64,000 bases of DNA, from positions 1 to 64,000 of the forward strand of contig JAFREE010000071.1 in assembly GCA_019400425.1 (NCBI GenBank), in the 5' to 3' direction. Positions 9,963 to 20,057 of the stretch are shown here, piece after piece. Under the pieces are notes generated by a model. It made no database searches and was not told the origin of the DNA. It was given only the letters and a program-made list of their open reading frames with translations. The first letter of the stretch is position 1; the number at the start of each line of letters is the position of its first letter. This DNA is from Hymenochaete sp. R1 (Eukaryota; Basidiomycota; Agaricomycetes; Hymenochaetales; Hymenochaetaceae). Both the position numbers and the translations under genes were made by a program.

Positions 9963-12900
9963 TCAATCCACTATCCTCACAACACCTGTCTTACCCTCTA
10001 CCATTACTGCTTCTCCACTATTCGCAAATAGCTCCGGTGCCCTCTCAAACGGCACGACCCTCGCACTATGCACATACGGAGCGATCACGCCACGATCCGC
10101 CAGCTCCGCAAGGGCATTGAGCGTATCCCGAACGTCTTCCCCGCAATTGTCGACGTCAGCGGCAGGGCTTATCCAAGTATATCCAAGCCGTTTCTTTTCC
10201 CGTTCCTTGGGACCTTTTATAGAGGAAGATTTGACAGAGGTCTTGACAAAGGCGCGTCGGAGGGAGCGAAGGTTGGCTCGGAAGTGTGCATGAACACTTG
10301 GGACCGCGTGGGCTTGTGCATGCGGTGTCGTGCTCCCGCTCGTACTGTGCCCGTCTGAAGTCGAGTCGGCGCTCGAGACAGAGTCCGACACCCCAACGTC
10401 GCCGACGAGCGTCGTATATTGGCCACCAGAAGCGCTGAGAACCCTACGGCATGCTTCCCAGACTTTCCGACCCCCGGCAGTGTCAATAACAAGGTCAAAC
10501 GAACTATCCGCGCAGGCCTCAATGGCGGTGACGGGGTCGCCGATCTTGACTCCTGATGCACCCCATAGCCTGATCCGTTGTTCCGCAATCTTCAGGTTCT
10601 CTTCGCGGGCGGCAAGACCCTTCAATGAGGTCATCCCATCTGGAGAAGTATCATCGAATGGAATCTGCACGGTGACATGCACTTTCATCGCAGATAGTTC
10701 CTGAACAGCCAAAGCACCGGCACCATCATGTCCTTGGAGGACAAGCGCTCTCCCTCCGATGTCCTCCATGATAGAAGCACGGACCGCACGGTGAGCGGGT
10801 ACGCCGCTCAAAGGGAGCAATGCAAGCTGATCTAACGTGAAAGAAGGCGACGGTCTTGGACAACGACATAGCCTCCGCTTATCAACAACCAAAAACTCTG
10901 CAAGCGCGCCACACTAGAAGACACGTTTCTTCAACAAACTGATCCTTATCTACAATCGAAGTCAAGAAGCGCTCACCTTTCGCACATTGAGAAGCCCCAT
11001 CACCCAGTCACTTTTCACCACGTCAGTGACCTCGAAGCCCACCTCGACAACACGGCCGACAAATGAACGACCCGGAACGAATCCATAACAATCACGCCGG
11101 CTCGCCTTTTCTCCCACGATCGCGTCATCAAGTCCATCCAGACCCACGGCGTAGACTTGTACGAGCGCCTGATGGGAACTTACTTTCGAGGGTGGTGGTG
11201 TGTGAGAGGTGAAACTGAGTGGACGTGGGAGGTTGGTAAGGAGGTGAGAAGGAGTGCTTGAAAGGCTGATCTTCGAGTCAGACGCCGACTGTGGTAGCGA
11301 TAGTGAGAAAGACGAAAGCGATAAGAATTTTGGACGAGTCGCGAGCGATGTAGATGACGAGGCAGCAGCTGCTGCGTTCTTGGTGATAGAGATAGTTGAC
11401 ATGGTTGTCTGCGCGAGGCCGGAGCGTGTGATGTCCACGCTGCTATCTGAGCCAAACCGAATAGAATACCGTCTACCGCTTGTTGGCCTGTACGCAGCGC
11501 GAGGTAACACGAGCGAGTTATACTGGTTATGCAGCGTGCCGCCATCGGATACACCAAGAGGGATGGGTAAGTCAACAGTTCGAGACGGAGCTGTGAACGT
11601 CGTGACGCTGGATGAAGCAGTCAAACATCCCGATCCTTGGGAAGCTCGGCTCGCGCTCCTGGGATCGTCTACTAGTGGTGAAGGTCTTTGTGGCGTAGAT
11701 ATGGAACGGGAACGCACAAGGTCGGTCAAGGGCGCTGGATCCGTTAACACACGGCGAGGAACGAGAGTTGCTTCATCGCTCTCGTCCTCCTCCCACACGG
11801 CACTCATTCGCCGCCTTCCAACTGTACGATTAGGTCCTGTGCTGGCATGATACGAAATAGATTTCGCCCGCCTGTATGCAGTACGATCCATTGTAGGCGC
11901 ATCTGAAGGAAAGTCTGGGAAGGGACGCGAGGTGCGAATATGCTTGGGGGCGATGCTCAACGAGCCTTGGCGACTGGGAGAAGAGGGAGTAGGCCCTTGT
12001 CCTTTGTCTGTTGCCGGAGGTACAAGCCATCGTACATCCTTAGCCCAATCGTCTGAAGTGTATTGTGCACTCGAGAAATCCTCACTACGACTTCGCCGAC
12101 GGTGTACGCTATCCGCACGGCTAGAGCGGCTCTCGACACTCGTAGGTCTCCCGTTATCGGGAGTTGTGGCGCGGGTGGATGGCGGGCCTGAGGAAGACAC
12201 CCAACTGTTGTTCGAGGAACCCGGTGCATATGACCCGGCGGCAGTAGACGTTGACGACGACGGGACCCGCGAATGCGAGGATGAAGAAGAAGCGGTTGAA
12301 GACGGGCGCCTAGCGGGGGAGGGATACCGGTCTGAGCCAGCTGTAGACAAAGCCTGGCGTACTGAGAAAGCAATGTCTTCAGCGGACATCACCTCTGGTT
12401 GTTTGAGCTTGAGCTTGTGAACGGAGGACGTTGATGACGATGCCGGAGCCATAGGGGCGCCCATAGCCGATGACGTCGATGAGGCCTGATGCGGTTGGAA
12501 TTGTTGGGTGTTGTTTTTATTGGAAGCTGAGATGGAATTGGTATTTGACGAAGACGGGTCACAGAGGGAGTCGCGCGGGGATGCGTTCGGGGTAAAGAAG
12601 ACGTCGTCGTTGTCTGTGTCGTCTGAGGAAGAGGACGGCTGACGAGCTGCTCTGAGCGAGGGATATTTTGGCTTGCGAGAGTCGTCACGGTGAGCGGGCA
12701 ACCGGGGAGCCGGTGGTTGAGCTTGTGCGGGCGCAGTCGACGGTGAGAATGTATGATAGGATGATGACGACGACGGCAGCAGGGGGGACGATGCCTGAAT
12801 GGAGAATGTATATAATAGTGGGATATGTGGGTGGGGGAGAAACAAACAGAGAAGAGGAAGGGTCAGATATTTCGGTCGTGATCGCAACTCACACACGGAG

Positions 12901-13313
12901 AATCTACTTACAAATGTGACCGAGTGCCGTGCCTTCGCCTTCCGTCCAGTGCCAGTACTGGTACTACTGGTCGCTGCTGATGCTGGTGCTGAGCAGCTCT
13001 TAGTGCTGTTCGCTCGTCTCGGCTTCAAGTAGTCTGCAGGTGGAGGGGGCGGAGGAGGGGACGGCGACCGTCTTCGCCTCGGGGTAGGGGTTGGAGAGGG
13101 TGAAGAGCTACGAGTCGCTTGCCGGTAATCGATCTCCTCGCTTGACGAATCCTCCTCCAGCCATGCCTTCGACTTGGGTCTGCCCTTCTTACTCTTCAAC
13201 TTTCGTGTGCTTTCTAACGTACGCAAAGCGGAACGTGGCGCATACGGCCCTGTATAGGTCTGCTCTGGCTCGCTCTGTCGCGAAAAACGCTTGAGGAACG
13301 ACGGTGTTGGCAT
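9963..13313 (-). CDS. MDR-superfamily oxidoreductase with very long disordered N-terminus
   Basis: Three exons (13313-12912, 12794-10977, 10913-9963) give about 1056 residues, starting MPTPSFLKRFSRQSEPEQTY. Residues 1 to about 670 are low-complexity Ser/Pro/Arg-rich sequence with several basic RRRS-type patches. The C-terminal third is a medium-chain dehydrogenase fold: VQVYAVGLDGLDD, YGFVPGRSFVGRVVEVGFEV, CGALAEFLVVDKRR, then a nucleotide-binding stretch around GRALVLQGHDGAGALAVQE and FDLVIDTAGGRKVWEACRR. The usual glycine-rich AxGGVG loop is altered to HDGAGA. No catalytic zinc ligands are evident at PGRSFVG, where zinc enzymes have PGHE. It could be a quinone-oxidoreductase-like enzyme or a non-catalytic fold. 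Intron 1 is 117 nt and stays open in frame, encoding a hydrophobic 39-residue insert if retained. Tandem with MSS1. Confidence 0.82.
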
Positions 13314-13593
13314 CGAGCGCACGCCAGCGACGGCTTTGCTGAGGATGATGAAGGAAGGAGGAAAAGAGCGAGCGAGACGGTATTTTGTTGTTGTCGACGA
13401 CAACGAAGGGCACGGGTCGCGACGGCGGGACTGGAACGATTGGCACGCCCTCACCGCCCCACTTCTTAGTCTCACTCGCGCATCGATCGAACCAGAATCT
13501 CTCTTTTTTGAAATTCCCTTTGACTAATGACGGATTTTCGTGACGTCACTTCTAAAATTATATCCTAATCCAGTCAACGTTCCTTGCAGTTTT

Positions 13594-15845
13594 CTACTTT
13601 CCGATGCAAAATTGCTCAAAAATTACATCCAAAATTTGCTCAACGTCAATAGCACCCGTCACCTTCCCGATCGCCTTCGCAGCGTATCGCAACTCTTCTG
13701 CGGCAAGAACAACATCGTCTGTTGTTCGCAGATGAAAAAAAAAAATGAAAATGATTGGATCGCCATCAGCATTGCTTTCGCTTGTAAGTTGTTATCATTA
13801 GACGAGCCCACCCACCTGTTGCAAGCGCTGCATTCAAGAACCCTTGTGCGGTTTCTAGCTGGATTCGGTGACGAGCATTCGTCAATAGCGGCTCTTCTCC
13901 GCTCGAATCGAATCGATATCTGGCAAACGATGATAATCATCAACACAGCTTCTTGTGCTTCTGAGTGGAGATCGCATGGCATTTTACCTTTGGCTCAACA
14001 ATTCCCCAAATTCGCTCAAGAACTTCTCCATCCCCTCACCCGACGCCAAGCTTGTTGTCCAAATCGCGGAGCAATCTCTCAACGCCGTAGCCGCAAGCGC
14101 GCTCTCTTTGCTTGAAGCCAGATCAGTTTTGTTCAAGAGCACATATGTAGTATCCGACACGAGCTCTCGCACGCGCTCAGGTATCTCGAACTTCCCTTCT
14201 CGTGCAATCTCCGGAACACTCAACACGCAAAGAGAAACGTCAGCGTCTTTAACCCTGTCAAACCATTCATTAGTTAATATTGCTTCTAACGAAATGTGAT
14301 TATATGATTTCACCTTTCACAGGCACGGTCGACCCCGATCTGCTCTACCACATCCTCGGACTTGCGCAATCCAGCTGTGTCTGCTATCACGACGGGAAGC
14401 CCGTTGATGTCAAGTGTGAGCTCAACAATGTCTCGCGTTGTCCCAGGAATGGGTGTCACTATTGCAGCTTCCCGTCCAGCTACATACCAACTCCATTAGC
14501 CATAATGTATTCGATTAATGGAGAATCAGATGTTGCCCACCGAAGAAATTGAGTAGACTGCTTTTCCCTGCGTTTGGCGGTCCGAAGATGGCGAGCCTCA
14601 AGCCTGAGCGCTGGATCTCGCCTCGTCTGCTGTCCTTCAAATGCGTATCAATGACGCCTTGGAGGTCCCTTATCGTGCTCTTTGCTGCAACTCCATTAGC
14701 ATTTCCAAGAGACAAATAAATAGAAGAAAATAAACGCTTACCTTGCCCATAAACGCCTTCCTCGAGATCTTCACCTTCGCCAAAATCGATGAGTGCCTCC
14801 GTCATGGCCATTGCATTCACAACCTTCTCGTGAATCTGGGTAAAGCGGTCTCGTGTAAAACCCTGAAGACCGTGGATGTAAGTTACACATCATGCAGCAG
14901 AGCTAATGTATGAAGGCAGTAGGCAAGTTCATCGGAACGCACTTGCCTTTGCCCCGCGTAACGCAATGCGCCTTTGAGATTCTGTTTCCGCATCGACAAG
15001 ATCCCGCAGGGCCTCTGCCTGGGTCAAATCGACACGGCCACCTAGAAACGCACGGCGCGTGAACTCGCCTGGTTCGGCGGGTCGAAGTAGAAGAGGTCGA
15101 GCGTGTTCTTCAGTTGTCCTCAAGGAATCTCTCGTAATAGGTAATGAGAGACGCGAAAGAGCGTTGAGAACAGATGATATGACTGCTCGGCCAGAATGGA
15201 TATGCAATTCGAGGACGTCCTCGGTTGTGAACGAATTTGGGCCTAAGAGTGAAAGGGGGGATATACATAAATAAAAAAATCTTTTTTCTAAACTTGTAAG
15301 AAGTACGAACCTTGGAAGAACACGGCCAACCCATCATCCAGGTCCTCTCCGGTGAGAGGATCAACGACAGAGCATCGGATCATCTTACGAGGATTCTCAA
15401 ACACTTTCGATACCAAGTTCCCAAAGTTGTCGGCTGCTTGCATTTCTCCAGAGAGTTCCACCTTGGCATTAACATTGTTCGGTCGTACAATCCGCTTCAC
15501 CACTGCTCTAGTTTCGGGTCCAGAAACACGGATGATAGCAACGCCCCCTCTTCCAGGAGGTGTCGCGAGCGCGTATATCGTTTGACGCTGGGAATCAGAT
15601 GGAAGAGGAACATAGCCAGACGTCAGGCCTGTGTCGACATTGACGGCGCCTTCGTTGGCGGCAAACTTGAAGTGGACATGGGGGACTTGGGAGGGAGAAT
15701 GGAAGCCTGCAAGATTTATACTATTGGTCTGCCAAGATGGCGTGTGTCGACACTGAGGCAACGAACGGGGCCAGAGTCGGAATTCTTGACTCAGGTGAGA
15801 CGATAATCTGCGTGTGTGTAGTATGCACTTGAGCAACTGCAACAT
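13594..15845 (-). CDS. MSS1: mitochondrial tRNA modification GTPase MSS1/MnmE/GTPBP3
   Basis: GTPase that with Mto1/GidA installs carboxymethylaminomethyl-type groups on wobble uridine of mitochondrial tRNAs. The start at 15845 gives an Arg-rich, acid-poor leader ([18 protein letters not shown]), fitting a mitochondrial presequence. The N-terminal folate-binding domain begins [19 protein letters not shown] and continues through [40 protein letters not shown] and [16 protein letters not shown]. The G domain has the P-loop [24 protein letters not shown] and NKTD. The last exon ends in the invariant FCIGK before a TAG at 13594-13596, so the one-carbon chemistry cysteine is present. Several short introns interrupt the gene. 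It is divergent from CNB1 with 354 bp between starts. Confidence 0.95.
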
Positions 15846-16199
15846 ACAAAACAAAAGGGAGGAAGACTTTCTCGATTCGATTCTTTCAAATAGACGCGCG
15901 CGAGCATGCGCCCTTGCCCCGCCTCCCCGCTTCATTCACCCCTCTGCCTGTTACAACCATCATCCATCCGTTCTGCAAGTGCGTATTGCAAGTATTCTGA
16001 AAGGCTCAGGCGCTTATGCATCGTAGACAACAGACCTGCATCAGACTCTTGATCTTGAAAGCGATAGACACTCGGGCCTAAGCACTCCTACTACACGATC
16101 CTCAGCCTTTGCATACAGAGCGTGGCATCACGTTTCGCCCCTCTCGCCTCTCAATCTCTTTACTCTTACCCCTCAAATCTCAGCAAGTAACAACTCAAG
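15846..16199. promoter_or_regulatory. bidirectional promoter region, MSS1 / CNB1
   Basis: The 354 bp between the start codons of MSS1 (minus) and CNB1 (plus) should hold both promoters. The CNB1 side is strongly pyrimidine-rich just before its ATG (CTCTCGCCTCTCAATCTCTT), as is common in fungal promoters. No clear TATA box was seen. Confidence 0.55.
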
Positions 16200-17154
16200 A
16201 TGGGTCAAACACGTCAGTTTGCCTCGTAAACCTTCTATTTGATCTCAGTGCGATCTCAACGCCAAATCTAGCGTCTCAGTTCATGGCGGATATGGAAAGG
16301 ACCTCTAATTGTGAGTGCATCCAGTCCAGTATTCTGTGACATCTAGAACCAATACATCAACCATAGTCAACGCCAGCGAGCTTGAACGCTTGAAGAAACG
16401 CTTCATGAAGCTCGATAGGTTGGTAGCTATGTTGACCCCTTTCTCAAACTAGCATCCCATAATCCTCTATGTATTCAGGGACGGATCCGGATCTATCGAC
16501 CGTGATGAGTTCCTGCAACTGCCACAAATCGCGAACAACCCTCTTGCGGGGCGCATGATAGCCATTTTTGATGAAGAGTGAGATACTTACTCACGCTAAC
16601 GGCTCGTGTCGTGTACCGTGCACGTTGTGCTAACTCACTCTCTCCGTCTCGTAGTGGGGGCGGGACGGTGGATTTCCAAGAATTTGTGGGCGGTTTGAGC
16701 GCTTTCAGCAGCAGAGGTGGGCGAGACGAAAAATTGAAATGTACGTTTTACTTCCGTCTGACTCGCGAGGTGCATCAAGTCTGACCTCTTCCGTTGGATT
16801 AGTCGCCTTTAAAGTGTACGACATGGACCGAGACGGGTACATTTCAAACGGAGAGCTGTTCATTGTATTGAAAATGATGGTGGGAAACAATTTGAAGGTA
16901 TGTTCCTCACTAATGCATCGTACGTGTGTTCGGCGCCTGACTTTTGTGGCAGGATCAACAACTCCAGCAAATAGTAGACAAAACAATCATGGAGGCTGAC
17001 AAGGACGGTGATGGGAAACTCAGCTTCGAGGAGTTTACCATGATGGTCTCTAACACGGTACGCACTTATCATTATACTTAAATTTCCTAGCAAATTTTTG
17101 ATTATTTCACTTCAGGACATCGTGAAACAGATGACGCTCGAGGATCTCTTTTAA
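16200..17154 (+). CDS. CNB1: calcineurin regulatory subunit B
   Basis: Calcium-binding regulatory subunit of the calcineurin phosphatase. Exon 1 is only 13 nt (MGQT plus one base, donor GTCAGT). It splices to a TAG acceptor to give [18 protein letters not shown], keeping the N-terminal glycine for myristoylation. Four EF-hands follow: [35 protein letters not shown] and [13 protein letters not shown]. The calcineurin-A-binding stretch [13 protein letters not shown] and the C-terminus [12 protein letters not shown] are intact, with the stop at 17152-17154. Length is about 175 residues, as expected. At least six short introns are present, several splitting the EF-hands. It converges with a WD40-like gene. 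Confidence 0.96.
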
Positions 17155-17427
17155 CTTTCGTTTCATTGTATACCATACAGCGCATACATATTACGTTTAT
17201 GCATTTATTTCCGTGTGGGACAGGTATAGTACTTCGGTTTACGATAGTCGTCTTCAATATCAAGCCAGTCACAATTATCAAAAGAAGAGATATAGTGGCC
17301 GGAACTCCAGATGGTAGAACACATTGGGTCGATCTTCTGTATATGGGAGAAAGAACTGAATGACCTCGGTGCAAAATATGTTGAATCCCATGAACTCAGT
17401 ATTATGATGCAGGACTTTACGCGAGTA

Positions 17428-19873
17428 CTACCGCAATGAATCCAGAAACGTAAGCTGGTGGTCTTCCGACAGAACAATGATATCCTCTCCCTCAAACACC
17501 GAGTGGACGATCCTATGTCCTGGCGCACAAAGAACCTATACCGGATAGAGAGAGAGAGCGGTTTGAACTTGAAATTCTTGAATAAATCCTCCGGAGATGC
17601 AAGACGTACCTCCTGTCGGCATCGATCCGTTTTGCGGAGATCCCAAACGCGCAAAACGCCATCCCGACCTCCGGATATGAACGTATGTCTCGTACTCAAA
17701 TCGACGGATCCACGAGCATACCGCCCGTGCAGCCCGTGCTCGCTTTTATAGCCGAACCGTATCGGTGCTATGGATGTGTCTCTGAAGTCGTGCAGCTCAA
17801 ATTGCAGGTCTCGATGTCCAACCTTCATAGAAAACGCATATTGAAATTAAGACCAAGTCCTTTTTGATAAAGAAACAGGTATGAGGCGCTCACCTCAACG
17901 AGAAAAGACTGTGGGCTTTCTAACGCATGCAGTTGATAAGCCGAATTACTCGTTCGGATGGTCGAAGCCGTCCTCGCAGCGTCAAAATCGTACATTCTAA
18001 CAGAGTTGTCCGCACCAGCACTCAGAAGCCGATGATCTACGGCTAGAAACGATTGAACAAGCGATTTATGTCGAATATCGAGAATATCAGCGACTGGGTG
18101 GTCATCAAACGTTGGTGCTAACGACCAGAGATGAATACTGTGATCGTAGCCCGCGCTGACGAATGATACTTTGGTGGCAGACGGCGGAAGAGCGGAGACA
18201 GCACTGACTCCTCGGAGTGTACGAGTCTGGTCTGAGGATTCACGTTCTATGTATTTCACTGAGCCATTCTGTCGACGATTCAGGCCACAGATATGCAAGT
18301 AGTGTGGGAAGGCGTACCGAGCCAGGATCGAACGTTACCAACGATAAAGGGTTCGGCTCGTGCCCATGCGCAATTACTGCAGTCTTGTTGAACGGGTGCG
18401 GAAAGAGCGACGCATCCTCGACGACGTTCTTATTTGCATAGGCTTCAATCTGCCGCAAAAGCCTTCAAGACGCAGGAAAGACAACTTGAACTCCTTAAAG
18501 CATCACACAGAATTATAAACTAACCTCCTTTCTTTGCGAGATACGCACTGAAAAATGCTTTGCATTGTCAAAACGTGTATGGAATCATGCTCTTCCGATA
18601 TCAAAATTCTTCGAGGTTTGTCCGATTGTCTTTTGGGCAACCTCAGCGCTGTAAGCGCACCTTCGTCGACTAACCGCTCTTCCTTTTGTGAGTCGAGCAG
18701 TCTATTGACTATATCTTCAATGACTGTTTGAGATATTCCAGAAGATGCTGGCGAGTTGACCCTCGGAGAACGAGTAGGCGCTACTGATTCGATGGGGCGA
18801 TAATTTTCCATTTCTGGGTTTAGAAAACTTGCTCGATCATGTTCGGATTTTCTGTCTTCGCAGGTTGTCGATATTTCTTCGTGAAAGTCGCTCCCATAAT
18901 CCCCATAAGGCTTCAGAGGAATAATCCCCACTCTGAACGGTCGTGGTTGAGGTAGTGACGGAAGCAGAGAGTATCCGTCGCAGACGTTCGAGGACACGCT
19001 GTCGGTTCCGACAAGCTCCTGCGAATGTGTTTGCATCGTGATCGAAGGACAGACTTCGAGTAAGTCTTCAACTTTGATATTAGAACCCGAAGATACTGGC
19101 TCAGTGTGCTCATTTCCGTCGATCGAGCGGTAATGATAGTCCGGGTTGGGGGAAATGTGCGGATGGTCTGGCACTCGATATGTTACTGTCACTTGTGTTT
19201 CGGAGAATTCGTGGCGGATGATCCTAGCTCTTTGAGTCTCTTGTAATTGGTCACAACATTGAGAAAGAAAGATCTTCTTGTTTTTATGCCTATTGGAAGC
19301 ACTTCTACGGCAGCCTTCCGGTAGAGCAAAGGTTGAAATTTGTATGCCCTCTGAGTTTGTCTTTTGCTTCTTCCTTGCCGGATCCCGTGAAAATCTGTGG
19401 TTATTTTGACCATCAGCCTTTTCAACTACAGGCCTCGGAGAACGTCGAGCTGCGATGGGGTGCGTACATTGCAAGCGATCTGTACGCTAGGATTTTATTG
19501 CATAGTGATAAAATGAGTCTGGAATGGCGCATACAAGGGAATTCAGACACACATAAGAGGGTCGTATAATGTTTCCATCCGAAGTTCGAGACCATCGGAA
19601 TGTCTGGCTCAGAGTGCAGTCCCACCTTGGAGAAGGAAGCTTTGATTGCCTGCTGAAGTTGTGCGGGTGGTAGGATGCTGCGTTAGAGCTAACAGTCGAC
19701 GTGTCTTGGTGAGCCTGAATGGCCTGGCGATGTACAGCACGCCAAGGCACACCTCGGGGTGCATCCCTTTGGCTACTTGAGTCAAAAAACTTTTTGATTG
19801 TAGGTACAGTATCTTTTCCTTTAGGTTGTTTGCGAGATTCGTTTGGTTGCGTGTCTTCGGTGTACGGTGACAT
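17428..19873 (-). CDS. WD40-repeat protein with disordered N-terminus (copy A)
   Basis: Multi-exon gene starting at MSPYTEDTQPNESRKQPKGK (19873). The TTG at 19930 that extends the frame is not used. The first half is polar and disordered, with the segment TVPTIKKFFDSSSQ. It is followed by PRRILISEEHDS, SIFQCVSRKERR and VEDASLFPHPFNKTAVI. The second half is a beta-propeller: SAGYDHSIHLWSL, LSAGADNSVRMYDFD, FISGGRDGVLRVWDLRK and a final HSVFEGEDIIVLSEDHQL before a TAG at 17428-17430. The order and spacing match the divergent neighbour at 20058, so the two are probably paralogues. The last intron is ambiguous: the strong GTACGT donor gives a poor frame, while a GTC four bases on gives the frame matching the paralogue. 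Function is unknown; a protein-interaction scaffold is inferred. Confidence 0.75.
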
Positions 19874-20057
19874 GCTGTAAAGGCTGAAGTCGAAAGGCAA
19901 GCTTAACGCAGCTCTAGAGCTTAAGGCCAACGCTTGCGAGAGCTACGAGAATCCATGACTTTGCACGTGAGTGAGACCTTCTTAAAATAGAAATAGTACA
20001 CTGATCGGGCGATCCTGAACTTGAACGAGTCTCCTTTCTCTTTCCGATTGTTCATGC
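19874..20057. promoter_or_regulatory. short shared promoter between the divergent WD40 genes
   Basis: Only 184 bp separate the two start codons, so both transcripts should initiate from this interval or within each other's leader. No palindrome long enough to stand out was seen. Confidence 0.5.

Noticed and set aside
11254..12420. Open frames of 160-200 codons on the plus strand
   Set aside because: They lie opposite the Ser/Pro/Arg-rich part of the MDR gene, whose codon bias keeps the complementary frames open.
13732..13750. A-run with a possible frameshift near the end of MSS1
   Set aside because: The run lies in an intron, just before the acceptor of the exon that begins with [13 protein letters not shown]. 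The coding frame is unaffected.
19487..19930. Start of the WD40 copy A at 19930
   Set aside because: The codon there is TTG. The first ATG in the frame is at 19871-19873 and gives a sensible N-terminus.
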